A stretch of 64,000 nt of DNA from Marinomonas rhizomae (lineage in GTDB: Bacteria; Pseudomonadota; Gammaproteobacteria; Pseudomonadales; Marinomonadaceae). Shown here in pieces: positions 8,508 through 17,807 of this stretch. Made by a program: the position numbers and the translations under genes. The DNA lies in the NCBI RefSeq assembly GCF_003315485.1, contig NZ_QNSE01000001.1, positions 248,001 through 312,000 of the forward strand. The letters run 5' to 3'. The notes under the pieces are model-generated. The model was not told the origin of the DNA, ran no database searches, and saw only the letters and a list, made by a program, of their open reading frames with translations. Each line of letters opens with the position of its first letter. Position 1 is the stretch's first letter.

Positions 8508-8792
8508 ATGAACATAGATAAATCAAAAAAACGTATCGCGAAAAAAGTAAAAATGGGTTTCAAAGGCTATCCGCAACTGTCCATTGCTTACTTTGGTGAT
8601 ACAAAAGACATCGCTACAGAAGTGATTGTAACTTTTACCGCAGAAGAAGGCGCTGAGCCACAAAATCAGCGTTTTGCTAGTCAAAGTGATGTACGAGAAG
8701 ATGAAGTAATTCAATCTGCTTTAGTGAAAATTATGGAACGCACCGACGCCAAAACGGTATTAGAGGTAGAAGGTGTTGCAATTAAGAGCTAA
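8508..8792 (+). CDS. small hypothetical protein
   Basis: A 94-residue soluble protein with a basic start (MNIDKSKKRIAKKVKMGFKGYP) followed by an acidic alpha/beta region ending EVEGVAIKS. GGCAGGCAGC lies directly upstream of the ATG as a weak ribosome binding site. Codon use and composition match its neighbours. I do not recognise a domain. It has no signal peptide and no cysteines and sits alone between a repeat-like spacer and the metal-ATPase promoter. Confidence 0.65.
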   Translation: MNIDKSKKRIAKKVKMGFKGYPQLSIAYFGDTKDIATEVIVTFTAEEGAEPQNQRFASQSDVREDEVIQSALVKIMERTDAKTVLEVEGVAIKS

Positions 8793-8829
8793 GGCTCATT
8801 TTTATTTCTAAATACTAGGAAGAGCATGC

Positions 8830-8861
8830 TTGACCTTGGACAGTACTCCAAGGTCTATACT
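8830..8861 (+). promoter_or_regulatory. MerR-family (ZntR/CadR/PbrR-type) metal-responsive promoter
   Basis: TTGACC (-35, 8830-8835) and TATACT (-10, 8856-8861) are separated by 20 bp, the over-long spacing typical of promoters remodelled by MerR-family activators. The spacer holds a perfect 9-bp dyad, GACCTTGGA (8832-8840) and TCCAAGGTC (8847-8855), separated by six bases. It is placed 30 bases before the P-type ATPase start. No merR-type gene is present in the window, so the activator must be encoded elsewhere. Confidence 0.88.
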
Positions 8862-8890
8862 CCTGTTTAAGCATTTACACAGGAGGTTTT

Positions 8891-11155
8891 ATGAATAATC
8901 CCAACCCACAGCGTACTCCGCTTCAAGATTGCTGTTCCGCAACAAGTAATACCTCAAAAAGTAAAACCTCAACGAGTTGCACTAGCAACGCGAATCAAGA
9001 CCAAAGCGATCAGAATACAGGACAGTGTTGCGCTTCTGATGAGATCGCTACTCATTCCTCTTCCATAGGGCTGCAATTTAGCTGGCGCGTTAGCGGTATG
9101 GATTGCGCCAGTTGTGCGCGGTCGATCGAAAAGGCGGTTTCTTCTGTGGATGGCGTGATGAGCGCTAATGTGGTTTTTTCTACTGAAAAACTACGAGTGT
9201 CTGCAAATATTGATGTATCTGACAAAATCCAAGACGCCGTAAAAGGGATTGGTTTTGATTTGCAGCCTTTGACCGCGACAATAGATTCTTCTTCATCAAC
9301 CTTGTCTCTTTATAACTGGCGAGAATACGTGTCGATTGTCGGCTTGGCGTTATTGATGCTAATTAGCTGGGGAATAGCACAATTTAATCCATTATTTGGG
9401 CAAACAGCTTTCGTTGTAACTACCTTGGTTGGTTTAGTGCCTATCATGAAAAAATCGTGGCGTATGATGTGCAGCGGTTCCCCATTTTCTATAGAAACCT
9501 TGATGAGCGTTGCGGCGATAGGTGCGCTTTTTATTGGCGCTACTGCAGAAGCCGCCATGGTGCTGTTGCTCTTCATGCTTGGTGAATGTTTGGAATCCTT
9601 TGCGGCGAATCGAGCGCGCAAAGGGGTGAGTGCGTTGATGGCTTTGTTGCCAGAAGAGGCCTTGATCATTAAAAACGGCGTGCGTCAAAAAATCGCCATC
9701 GCCGATTTGCGTCCAGGGGATGAAATTGAAGTCTCACCAGGCGAACGTTTGCCTGCCGATGCAGAGCTTATATCCGAGATGGCCAGTTTCGATGAAAGTG
9801 CATTAACAGGAGAGTCGGTTCCGGTTGAACGGTTACGTGATGATAAAGTGGCTGCTGGGAGCTTATTAGCCGATCGAGTGGTGCGACTTAAAGTCGTGTC
9901 GAAACCGGGAAATAATGCCATTGATCGAATTTTACAGCTCATCGAAGAAGCGGAAGAACGCCGAGCACCACTTGAGCGTTTCCTAGATAAATTCAGTCGT
10001 GTTTATACACCAGTGATTATGCTGATGTCTGTCTTGGTGATATTGATTCCACCTTTGGCCTTTGCTCAGCCTTGGGATATGTGGATTTATCGCGGTTTGA
10101 CCTTGTTATTGATTGGTTGTCCTTGTGCCTTGGTTATTTCAACACCTGCAGCTATCACTTCAGGCTTGGCTGCGGCGACTCGTCGAGGTGCATTAATTAA
10201 AGGCGGATTAGCGTTAGAGCAACTTGGTCGGGTGAAAACCATCGCCTTTGATAAAACAGGCACGCTGACAGAAGGCAAACCAAGCGTGACAAATGTAGTT
10301 ACTTTTAATGGCTCTGAGGTTGATGATTTATTGGCTGCTGCCGCGTCCGTTGAAATGGGCTCCCATCATCCGTTGGCGAAAGCCATTGTCGATTACACCG
10401 AACAGCAAGGTATTGCCTTAGAGCATGCTAGTAATCGCAAAACGTTGGTGGGTGTTGGTGTGGAAGGAAATTTCGCGGGTAAGAAAATCAGCATAAGCGC
10501 GCCAAGTAAGCTTATACGAACTTTAGACAATTCTATTCAGCAGCAGGTGACGGTTCTTGAGCAAGAAGGTAAAACCGTCGTTGTTGTGTTAGAAGACGGT
10601 GAATCTTCGGGTCTTATTGCATTACGAGATAAGCTGCGTGACGATGCTAAAGTAGCACTTAAAGATTTAGCGGCTTTGGGAATTAATAGCGTGATGCTAA
10701 CTGGTGATAATGCTCGTGCTGCTGGGGTAATTGCGGCCGAATTGAACATAGATTATAGAGCAAGTTTGTTACCGGAAGATAAGGTCTCTGCTGTTGTTGA
10801 ATTGAATCAACAGCAAGCCACGGCTATGGTGGGCGATGGCATCAATGACACGCCAGCGATGAAAGCATCCACTATTGGAATTGCTATGGGAAGTGGCACC
10901 GACGTTGCGTTAGAAACCGCAGATGCGGCACTGACACATAATCGCTTAATAGGTTTGGTTGAGATGGTTCGCTTATCTCGTGCGACTAATGCCAATATTC
11001 GTCAGAATATCACTATTGCCTTAGGTTTAAAGGCTGTGTTTTTGGTAACTACCTTGTTGGGCCTAACTGGGCTTTGGCTTGCTGTATTGGCGGATTCTGG
11101 TGCGACCGCGTTGGTGACGGCGAATGCTTTGCGACTACTTTCGAAGAGGTCTTGA
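8891..11155 (+). CDS. zntA: Zn(II)/Cd(II)/Pb(II)-exporting P1B-type ATPase
   Basis: A 754-residue heavy-metal efflux ATPase of the inner membrane. Order: Cys-rich N-terminal tail (Cys 14, 15, 30, 46, 47), heavy-metal-associated domain with GMDCASC (Cys 72 and 75), membrane segments, actuator motif TGES, the CPC metal site in the transmembrane core, phosphorylation site DKTGT, the HP motif in SHHPLAKA, and the hinge GDGINDTPA. The CPC motif and HMA domain place it with ZntA/CadA-type soft-metal exporters rather than the copper exporter CopA. SD AGGAGG is seven bases from ATG. Expression is expected to depend on the MerR-type promoter directly upstream. Confidence 0.93.
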   Translation: MNNPNPQRTPLQDCCSATSNTSKSKTSTSCTSNANQDQSDQNTGQCCASDEIATHSSSIGLQFSWRVSGMDCASCARSIEKAVSSVDGVMSANVVFSTEKLRVSANIDVSDKIQDAVKGIGFDLQPLTATIDSSSSTLSLYNWREYVSIVGLALLMLISWGIAQFNPLFGQTAFVVTTLVGLVPIMKKSWRMMCSGSPFSIETLMSVAAIGALFIGATAEAAMVLLLFMLGECLESFAANRARKGVSALMALLPEEALIIKNGVRQKIAIADLRPGDEIEVSPGERLPADAELISEMASFDESALTGESVPVERLRDDKVAAGSLLADRVVRLKVVSKPGNNAIDRILQLIEEAEERRAPLERFLDKFSRVYTPVIMLMSVLVILIPPLAFAQPWDMWIYRGLTLLLIGCPCALVISTPAAITSGLAAATRRGALIKGGLALEQLGRVKTIAFDKTGTLTEGKPSVTNVVTFNGSEVDDLLAAAASVEMGSHHPLAKAIVDYTEQQGIALEHASNRKTLVGVGVEGNFAGKKISISAPSKLIRTLDNSIQQQVTVLEQEGKTVVVVLEDGESSGLIALRDKLRDDAKVALKDLAALGINSVMLTGDNARAAGVIAAELNIDYRASLLPEDKVSAVVELNQQQATAMVGDGINDTPAMKASTIGIAMGSGTDVALETADAALTHNRLIGLVEMVRLSRATNANIRQNITIALGLKAVFLVTTLLGLTGLWLAVLADSGATALVTANALRLLSKRS

Positions 11156-11492
11156 GCAAAAAAGGTGTTGCTAAAAAGTGAACCGTCAGTCATGAATATT
11201 TCATTTATGTTAATGAAATGGGTAAGAAAAGAATAATCCACTTGTAAAGCGCTAAGTTTTATTCTGCAAGCGCATTTTTATAGAAAGTTGGTGGTAGGAT
11301 CTCGCACCTTGTGTTTGATGTTGGTCGTAGAAAGGACGATTTTGGTGGTTCTAAATTACCCAAAATAATGTCTAAACTGTGGTTAGCCTATATCAATGTC
11401 TGATGGTGGTGAGATGCTTTTAAGCTGTCTTTTTAAGGACAGCGAGCATGTCCTATCATCCAACTATAAAATAAATAGATGTTGCTTGCTTT
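11156..11492. other. intergenic region before the FucP-like gene
   Basis: No gene seen in 337 bases. It holds a weak terminator-like hairpin after the metal ATPase (GCGCT at 11249-11253, AGCGC at 11269-11273, then ATTTTTAT) and a 6-bp hairpin GCTGTC/GACAGC at 11424-11443 about 50 bases before the permease start, which could be regulatory. No convincing operator for a known family was found. Confidence 0.5.
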
Positions 11493-12791
11493 ATGAAAAA
11501 TCAAAATACAGCTCCTGAAAAATCCTTATCCGCTCCGTTCGTTTATCCGAACATGAAAATCGCGTTTATCTTATTGATTACCTGTTTTGCGGCATGGGGC
11601 GTCGCCGCCAACATGACCGATCCCTTGGTAAAAGTGTTTAGTAAAATTTTCACCATGAGTACGTTAGAATCAGCCTTAGTGCAGTTTGCGTATTATGGTG
11701 CGTATTTCTGTTTGGCGATTCCTGCCGCTTTTATCAATGCTCGTTATTCTTATAAAGCGGGCGTGTTAACGGGATTAGGTTTGGCTATTTTAGGTGCCTT
11801 GGCTTTTTATCCTGCTAGTGTGTCGATGACGTATGGTTTCTTTCTGGCTGCTTTGTTTATTTTGGCGGCTGGCTTGTCTATTTTGGAAACCTCAGCAAAT
11901 CCTTTTGTGATGACCATGGGGCCAGAAGGTAGCGCAGCGCGTCGCTTGAATTTAGCTCAGGCGTTTAATCCAGTGGGTACTAACATCGGCGTATTTCTTG
12001 CGGCGACATTGATCCTTCCAAATTTAAACACCGCATCAGCTGAAGAAAGAGCCAGCATGGCACCAGAAATGCTGCTTAGCATTCGAGCTGATGAATTAAA
12101 CAGCGTAATGACGCCTTATGTCGGCATGGCATTTGTTTTGATGATTATCTGGATTTTGATTTATTTAATGCGTGTGCCTAAATCAGCTAACAAGGTTAAC
12201 GTTGATGAAGTTCAAACGATCGACTTTATGGCAACACTGGGCCGATTGTTCGCTAGAAAACAATACCGTTGGGGTGTCGTTGCGCAGTTTTTTAATGTTG
12301 CTGCGCAAACTTGTACTTGGACCTTTACTATTCAATATGTACAAGAAACACTGGGTGGTACCGAAGCCAGTGCGTCTGATTACTTGCAGTACAGTCTGAT
12401 TATTTTCTTGGTGTCACGTTTTGTTATGACTTGGTTGATGGGTTTTTTCCGTCCTGCTGTCTTGCTAAGCATCTTGGCTCTAGTTGGTACTGTTTTATGC
12501 CTCTATGCTGTGATGGTGCCAGGTATAACTGGTGTTTGGGCGATCGTGTCTATTTCAGCTTGTTTATCTTTGATGTTCCCAACGATTTACAGTATCGCAT
12601 TGGATGGTCTTGGAAGCGATACGAAATTCGGCTCTGCGGGTTTGGTAATGGCTATTTTAGGTGGTGCGGTAATGCCATTGATTCAAGGTGCGACCATTGA
12701 TGAATATGGCGCTATTATTTCTTACTTTGTGCCTGCTGCGTGTTTTCTTGTTGTAGCCGGTTATGGTTTATTTGCCATAAAGCGTACTTAA
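11493..12791 (+). CDS. FucP-family sugar:H+ symporter (MFS)
   Basis: A 432-residue 12-TM major facilitator protein of the FGHS (fucose-galactose-hexose symporter) family. Diagnostic segments include CFAAWGVAANMTDPLVKVF near residues 32-50, AYYGAYFCLAIPAA, ILETSANPFV and LNLAQAFNPVGTNIG, all characteristic of FucP/GluP-like permeases; the length is close to E. coli FucP. It begins a carbohydrate locus containing an AraC regulator, a GPH symporter and a GH3 enzyme, but a terminator separates it from the regulator, so it may be a separate unit. Likely substrate is a deoxyhexose or hexose; not resolved. Confidence 0.85.
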   Translation: MKNQNTAPEKSLSAPFVYPNMKIAFILLITCFAAWGVAANMTDPLVKVFSKIFTMSTLESALVQFAYYGAYFCLAIPAAFINARYSYKAGVLTGLGLAILGALAFYPASVSMTYGFFLAALFILAAGLSILETSANPFVMTMGPEGSAARRLNLAQAFNPVGTNIGVFLAATLILPNLNTASAEERASMAPEMLLSIRADELNSVMTPYVGMAFVLMIIWILIYLMRVPKSANKVNVDEVQTIDFMATLGRLFARKQYRWGVVAQFFNVAAQTCTWTFTIQYVQETLGGTEASASDYLQYSLIIFLVSRFVMTWLMGFFRPAVLLSILALVGTVLCLYAVMVPGITGVWAIVSISACLSLMFPTIYSIALDGLGSDTKFGSAGLVMAILGGAVMPLIQGATIDEYGAIISYFVPAACFLVVAGYGLFAIKRT

Positions 12792-12812
12792 TCATTTATG
12801 GATTGAATCGAA

Positions 12813-12836
12813 GCCTCGCAGTAGCGGGGCTTTTTT
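12813..12836 (+). terminator. rho-independent terminator after FucP-like gene
   Basis: Stem GCCTCGC (12813-12819) and GCGGGGC (12824-12830) with loop AGTA and one G-U pair, followed by TTTTTT. It lies 22 bases after the permease stop. Confidence 0.88.
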
Positions 12837-12914
12837 CGTTGTGACATTTGTTAATAACTTGCTTATGATTCTTGGCAGAAGAGTGATGTCGTAAATTAGG
12901 AAATTAACCTTGCC

Positions 12915-13814
12915 ATGTATTTGTCTAATCGAGCAGAGATATTGGAGCAAGATGCCCGCATTTTTGCCCATAGTGTGACCCAATGTGAGCTACATCATCA
13001 TGATGCTCATGAATGTTTATGGGTGGTGAAAGGGCGTATTCGGGTTCAAGTGATGGATGAAATACTGCTTTTGCAGGAAGGCGACGTCTTATTTATCAAC
13101 AAAGGATTACCTCATGCCACTCAAGCCACTGAAGAAGATAATTTAGTCCTTTGCCTACAGCATAACTTTGTTGGAGTCGCTTTAGATACGTGCCCAATGA
13201 AAACATGGAGTGCAGTCCAGAAAAATACATTGCCAACGATTAAGCGACTGATGGCGCATCTGTGGTGGGAGCAATACTATAAAGCGGATTATTGGCAACA
13301 GGCTCAAACCAGTTTACTTTCTCAACTAGGGGTGCTGTTTGCTCGTTATTTTCCTTCGATCAAAACTATGAAAGCAGACTCTCTGGAATCTACTTTATTG
13401 ATGAATGATTTATTAAGTCAGATCACATTGCGCTATCAAGAGCATCTTTCTTTGTCCATGTTAGCTGAGGAGCGAGGGCTATCGGAAGCCTATTTGAGCC
13501 GATATTTTAAAGCCAAAGTAGGTGAGACTTTTTTACGCTATTTGACTCTTTATCGATTAGAAAAAAGTTTGTCAGACTTGGCGCAGAAACCTAAGAAATC
13601 TGTATCAGACATCGCCTTTGATCATGGTTTTCCTTCTGTAAAAGCCTTTAATATGGCGTTTCGTCGAGAGTATGACAGCACGCCAACGGAGTTTCGTCTT
13701 AAGCGGGAGTCTATAAGTTTGGTGAGTGTGGGCCAAGCTTATGCCGGTGTAGATTTAGTGCTTTTAAAGCAGCGGATTATGCCGTGGCTGGATAGACAAT
13801 TTTTGTACCTTTAA
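12915..13814 (+). CDS. AraC-family transcriptional regulator
   Basis: A 299-residue regulator. An N-terminal cupin-like effector domain (HHHDAHECLWVVKGRIRV ... EGDVLFINKGLPHATQ) precedes a C-terminal AraC double helix-turn-helix with SMLAEERGLSEAYLSRYFKA (about residues 180-200) and DIAFDHGFPSVKAFNMAFRR followed by PTEFR. It is upstream of and codirectional with the symporter/GH3 pair; a pair of direct repeats in the intervening gap is a likely binding site. It presumably activates that pair in response to the imported oligosaccharide. Confidence 0.92.
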   Translation: MYLSNRAEILEQDARIFAHSVTQCELHHHDAHECLWVVKGRIRVQVMDEILLLQEGDVLFINKGLPHATQATEEDNLVLCLQHNFVGVALDTCPMKTWSAVQKNTLPTIKRLMAHLWWEQYYKADYWQQAQTSLLSQLGVLFARYFPSIKTMKADSLESTLLMNDLLSQITLRYQEHLSLSMLAEERGLSEAYLSRYFKAKVGETFLRYLTLYRLEKSLSDLAQKPKKSVSDIAFDHGFPSVKAFNMAFRREYDSTPTEFRLKRESISLVSVGQAYAGVDLVLLKQRIMPWLDRQFLYL

Positions 13815-13853
13815 AGGTCTTTCGGATGAAAACTTAGTTTGAGATAATTTTTC

Positions 13854-13893
13854 AGGTCAAAAAATGGCTAATGAGTAGGTCAAAAATCGGATA
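13854..13893 (+). promoter_or_regulatory. paired direct repeats, candidate AraC-type operator
   Basis: Two copies of AGGTCAAAAA, each followed by a related tail (ATGGCTA / TCGGATA), start at 13854 and 13877, 23 bp apart, about two helical turns. Tandem, same-orientation half-sites in front of a sugar operon, just after an AraC-type gene, are the usual form of AraC-family binding sites. Confidence 0.55.
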
Positions 13894-13954
13894 GCGCAAT
13901 TGAGATTAATTCCCATAATGAAGCGAAACAATAAATAAAAGAAAAGGTTTCATT

Positions 13955-15301
13955 ATGAAAAAATTGTCTTTTTTCGATAAAGTTAGTTATGGCTTTGGCG
14001 ACTTAGCCAGTAATGTGGTGTTTACTGCGGTTGGCACCTATTTGATGTTTTTCTATACTGATGTTTTTGGTATTTCTGCAGCTCTCGTTGGTACATTGTT
14101 TTTTGTTACTCGAATGTGGGATGCCATTTCAGATCCAATTATGGGGATGATCGGAGATAGAACTCAAACTCGATTCGGTAAGTTTCGCCCCTATTTGCTT
14201 TATGTTCCTATTCCTCTGGCGATTGTTGCTGTGCTCACTTTTACTACGCCTGATATGGATGATTCCGGTAAGATCATTTGGGCATTTGTGACCTACATTT
14301 TATTGATGACACTTTACACTGCTATCAATATTCCTTATTCCTCTCTACCAGCAACCATATCGGATAGCCCAGTTGAGCGTGGCCAGATGGCTTCATTTCG
14401 TATGGTGTTGGCGTTTACTGGTGCATTATTGGTAAATGCAAGTACGTTACCACTGGTTGAGTTTTTTGGTGGTGGCAACAAGCAGCAAGGCTTTCAATAC
14501 ACCATGATGTTGCTAAGTGTCATTATGATAGTGATGTTTTGGCTATGTTTTTCTCGCGTCAAAGAGCGTGTCCCCATGATCAAACAGCGCACTTCGCTGA
14601 AAGACGATTTTACCGTGGTGATCAACAATCGTGCATGGTGGATCACCATCTTAATGGGCATTCCTCTGTTTACTTTTACTATCATGCCATTTGCTGTGGG
14701 TATGTATTATTTTACTTATATCGTGGGCGACGCTAGTAAAGCGGGTGTGTTTTTTACCATGGCCAGCCTGGGTATGATCGTAGGTTCAGCTCTGATGTCT
14801 CAGTTAGTTAAACGTTATTCAAAGCGAAACCTAGTGATAGTGGGGGCGCTGTTGAGTATGTGTTTGATTAGTAATTTGTACTGGGTTGATCCATCTGACG
14901 TTTATGTGATCTACGCCATTATCTTTTTTAATCAGTTGTCGAAAGGGATTGCTGCTTCTTCATTGTGGGGATTGGTTGCTGATACTGCAGATTATGTCGA
15001 GTGGAAGTCTGGTCGTCGTGTGGTGGGGTTGTCTACCAGTTCAGCGACCTTCTCCCATAAATTTGGTATGGGCTTAAGCGGCGCTTTAGTGGGTATTGGA
15101 CTGAGTATTGCTGGTTATCAAGCTGGCGTTGAGCAGACTGCTGAGTCAGCTCAGATGATTTTACTTTTCATGAGTTTGATCCCTGCTTTTGGTGCAGGCT
15201 GTATTGCTGTTATCGCTTACTTTTATCCTATTACGCAAGAAATTGAAGATACCATGCAATCTGAATTGCGTGTGACCCGTGCAGCAAACCGAGCTAACTA
15301 A
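13955..15301 (+). CDS. GPH-family cation:sugar symporter (MelB-like)
   Basis: A 448-residue 12-TM transporter of the glycoside-pentoside-hexuronide:cation family. Key features: MKKLSFFDKVSYGFGDLASN start, MWDAISDPIMGMIGDRT (TM2-loop signature with the cation-site Asp), RFGKFRPYLLY, and INIPYSSLPA. SD AAAAGG precedes ATG. It is followed 19 bases later by a GH3 glycosidase, so the pair probably imports and cleaves a glycoside or oligosaccharide under the upstream AraC regulator. Substrate not determined. Confidence 0.9.
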   Translation: MKKLSFFDKVSYGFGDLASNVVFTAVGTYLMFFYTDVFGISAALVGTLFFVTRMWDAISDPIMGMIGDRTQTRFGKFRPYLLYVPIPLAIVAVLTFTTPDMDDSGKIIWAFVTYILLMTLYTAINIPYSSLPATISDSPVERGQMASFRMVLAFTGALLVNASTLPLVEFFGGGNKQQGFQYTMMLLSVIMIVMFWLCFSRVKERVPMIKQRTSLKDDFTVVINNRAWWITILMGIPLFTFTIMPFAVGMYYFTYIVGDASKAGVFFTMASLGMIVGSALMSQLVKRYSKRNLVIVGALLSMCLISNLYWVDPSDVYVIYAIIFFNQLSKGIAASSLWGLVADTADYVEWKSGRRVVGLSTSSATFSHKFGMGLSGALVGIGLSIAGYQAGVEQTAESAQMILLFMSLIPAFGAGCIAVIAYFYPITQEIEDTMQSELRVTRAANRAN

Positions 15302-15320
15302 GGAATACTGAGGTTTTATT

Positions 15321-16982
15321 ATGAATGAGTTATTCCGGAACGCACCGTTTTTTCTAGGTGATGATGAGCTTGATTGGGTGGATGAAACATATTCAAAGCT
15401 AACGTTAGAGCAAAAAGTAGGGCAGCTGTTTAATCTTATTGTGAGAGCAAATTCTGCGGAAGAGTTGTCTCTTATTGATACGATTCAACCTGGCGCGGTA
15501 ACCAAGTTTGTTGGGCAAGACCTTGATGCTGAGGTGGGTATGATGAATCAGCTACGCAGCCATTCTGTTATTCCACTTTTAGTTAGTGGTGATCTTGAGG
15601 GTGGCGGTATGAGTTTTCCGTTTGGCGCTCAAGTCCCAAATCAGCTTGGTCTTGCAGGGTTAAAAGATGAGCGTGCGGTGACGTATTGTACTCAAGTGAT
15701 TGCGCAAGAAGCGGCCTTGCTTGGCATTAATTGGTCATTCACTCCGGTTGTCGACATTAATACTAAGTTTCGCAGTGCAGTGGTAGGAACTCGATCTTAT
15801 GGTAGTGATGTTGATGTTATCGAAAGTATGAGTAAGTCAAATATTACTGCATTTCAAAATTACGGTATTGCAGCAACGGCAAAGCATTGGCCGGGAGAAG
15901 GTTTCGACGACCGAGACCAGCACTTAGTGACAACGGTAAATCCATTAAATATGACCGAATGGGAAGAGGGCTACGGGCGACTTTATCGTAGTGCCATTGA
16001 CGGCAATGTGATGTCGATCATGTCGGCTCACATCGCTCTGCCTGAATATTCCAAAGCTCATGAAAATAATCCAGAAGAGTGGTGGCGTCCAGCCAGTGTG
16101 AGTAAGTTGCTCAACGAGAAACTTTTGCGTGGTGAACTGGGTTTTAATGGCTTAATTGTCTCAGATGCTACGGTTATGGCCGGGCTAAGCAGTTGGGCGA
16201 AACGGGAAGATGTTGTTGCCCAGATCATTGAAAACGGTTGCGATATGTTGCTGTTTTGCAAGGATCCAGTCGAAGATTACGCTTACATGTTCAAAGCTGT
16301 GCGGGAAGGTCGAGTATCTGAGTTGCGCTTAGAACAATCCGTGCGGCGTATTTTGGCAATGAAAGCGGCTTTGGGATTGCATAAAGTGCAAGATGACATT
16401 AGCGCTAATAAATTTAAGGATCTATTGGCCTCAGACTACGCGGAACGAATCCCTGAGCTGAATCGTCGTACGGTTCACTTAGTAAAAAATCGTGATAACA
16501 TTTTGCCAATTAGTTTAGAGCGTCATCAGCGTGTACTTATTATATCTACTGGAATTCGGCATGTTTTTAGCCCTGAGCCTGCGCCATTAAATGTGGCTAA
16601 TATGCTCAGAAATGAAGGCTTTGAAGTGACAGAGTTTCAAGCAGGTATGGCCTTAAATATGAAGGATTATGATTTGTTGCTTTATCTTAATGCTGATGAA
16701 TCTATGTTGGTGAAGTCACATATTTATATTGATTGGATGGCATTACACGATGGTTTTGGTAATGCGATGTATCGTCCTTGGGTCGATATTCCGACTGTGA
16801 TGGTCTCATTTGGCCACCCATATCTTTTGTATGATGCACCTAAAGTACCTGTTTATATTAATGCTTATAGCCCTTTATTGGAGGTCCAAAAGGCTGTCGT
16901 GGATGGTTTGTTGGGACGAATGAGTTTTAATACGGATGCTGCGATTGATCCGTTCTGTGGATTAGAGCAACTGCATTATTGA
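15321..16982 (+). CDS. glycoside hydrolase family 3 protein
   Basis: A 553-residue GH3 enzyme. The TIM-barrel domain shows KHWPGEGFDDRDQH (about residues 189-202), which matches the K-H-x-P-G...D-x-H pattern of the NagZ-like branch using an Asp-His acid/base pair, and GFNGLIVSDATVMAGL with the nucleophile Asp. A second alpha/beta domain follows (about residues 385-550). No signal peptide, so cytoplasmic. Co-operonic with the GPH symporter. NagZ-type chemistry (retaining N-acetylhexosaminidase or phosphorylase) is suggested by the His, but substrate preference cannot be stated. Confidence 0.85.
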   Translation: MNELFRNAPFFLGDDELDWVDETYSKLTLEQKVGQLFNLIVRANSAEELSLIDTIQPGAVTKFVGQDLDAEVGMMNQLRSHSVIPLLVSGDLEGGGMSFPFGAQVPNQLGLAGLKDERAVTYCTQVIAQEAALLGINWSFTPVVDINTKFRSAVVGTRSYGSDVDVIESMSKSNITAFQNYGIAATAKHWPGEGFDDRDQHLVTTVNPLNMTEWEEGYGRLYRSAIDGNVMSIMSAHIALPEYSKAHENNPEEWWRPASVSKLLNEKLLRGELGFNGLIVSDATVMAGLSSWAKREDVVAQIIENGCDMLLFCKDPVEDYAYMFKAVREGRVSELRLEQSVRRILAMKAALGLHKVQDDISANKFKDLLASDYAERIPELNRRTVHLVKNRDNILPISLERHQRVLIISTGIRHVFSPEPAPLNVANMLRNEGFEVTEFQAGMALNMKDYDLLLYLNADESMLVKSHIYIDWMALHDGFGNAMYRPWVDIPTVMVSFGHPYLLYDAPKVPVYINAYSPLLEVQKAVVDGLLGRMSFNTDAAIDPFCGLEQLHY

Positions 16983-17004
16983 TCTATGATTGATTTGATA
17001 AGGG

Positions 17005-17040
17005 GAGCTTGTGTGCTTGATGCATACAGGCTCTTTTTTT
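17005..17040 (+). terminator. rho-independent terminator after GH3 gene
   Basis: A hairpin formed by GAGCTTGTGTGC and GCATACAGGCTC with a short loop and G-U pairs, followed by TTTTTTT. It lies 22 bases after the GH3 stop. Confidence 0.85.
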
Positions 17041-17279
17041 GTTTACTGACTTTGCTCTTTGACTCGATTATGATGATCTATTGTGGTGCAAAACCACCAC
17101 TCTAATTGGAAAGAACGAGTGTTATAAAACAAGGAAGGTTTCTTGCCAGAGCCAATTTTCCTTCCATTATGCTGTTTAAACACACTAGAAAATTTTTGAA
17201 TTAAGTCGTAGGTAACACGTTTACTTACGGCTTTTTTCTGTTTCAAGTAATAGGTTAGACCAAGAGAAAAAGGTAGATT

Positions 17280-17693
17280 ATGATGCAAAGACCACAAATA
17301 ACCATTTCATCATTAGATGCTGTGAGACTTGAGAAGATACTGGATTCATTAAGTTATTCCCAATTCCCCAACAAGGATGATTTACAGGAGGAGATTAATC
17401 GTGCCGACATTGTTGAGCCAAGAGAGATGCCAGACAATATTGTGACGATGAATTCGACGGTGAGATTTAAAGTCTTGTCTTCAGGAAAAGAGTTTTCGAA
17501 AACCTTGGTTTATCCAAAAGATGCCAATGGTGCTGAAGATACTGTTTCAGTTTTAGCGCCTGTTGGTAGTGCCTTACTTGGCCTTCAAGAAGGTGATCAA
17601 ATTGATTGGCCTAAGCCAAATGGTGATGTGTTGTCTGTGACTATTATTCAAGTGGATTATCAGCCTGAACGCGCAGGCGAGTTTCAACTTTAA
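17280..17693 (+). CDS. rnk: Rnk, GreA/GreB-family regulator of nucleoside diphosphate kinase
   Basis: A 137-residue protein with the Rnk layout: a short N-terminal helical part (SSLDAVRLEKILDSL) and a C-terminal GreA/GreB-like FKBP-fold domain (about residues 50-130: TVRFKVLSSGKEFSKTLVYP ... VLAPVGSALLGLQEGDQIDWP). Rnk proteins lack the long coiled coil of GreA, as here, and bind RNA polymerase. Two adjacent ATG codons open the frame. It is a monocistronic housekeeping gene bounded by terminators, separating the sugar locus from the siderophore island. Confidence 0.92.
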   Translation: MMQRPQITISSLDAVRLEKILDSLSYSQFPNKDDLQEEINRADIVEPREMPDNIVTMNSTVRFKVLSSGKEFSKTLVYPKDANGAEDTVSVLAPVGSALLGLQEGDQIDWPKPNGDVLSVTIIQVDYQPERAGEFQL

Positions 17694-17761
17694 ATGATCT
17701 TTAACTACAGACGGTTTTTAACTGCGGAGGCGCTGCTTTAGTCGCTGCTTTTGTTTTGAAA

Positions 17762-17796
17762 AATAACCCCTTGCACCACTGCTCGGGGTTATTTTT
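17762..17796. terminator. bidirectional terminator between rnk and the siderophore transport operon
   Basis: AATAACCCC (17762-17770) and GGGGTTATT (17785-17793) form a perfect 9-bp stem with A- and T-runs on either side, placed between convergent rnk and the MFS gene. Confidence 0.9.
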
Positions 17797-17807
17797 ACAC
17801 GATATTT

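Noticed and set aside
17043..17297. 84-codon minus-strand frame between the GH3 gene and rnk
   Set aside because: Single possible start, overlaps the rnk start, no ribosome binding site and no recognisable domain; it probably reflects AT-rich chance coding.
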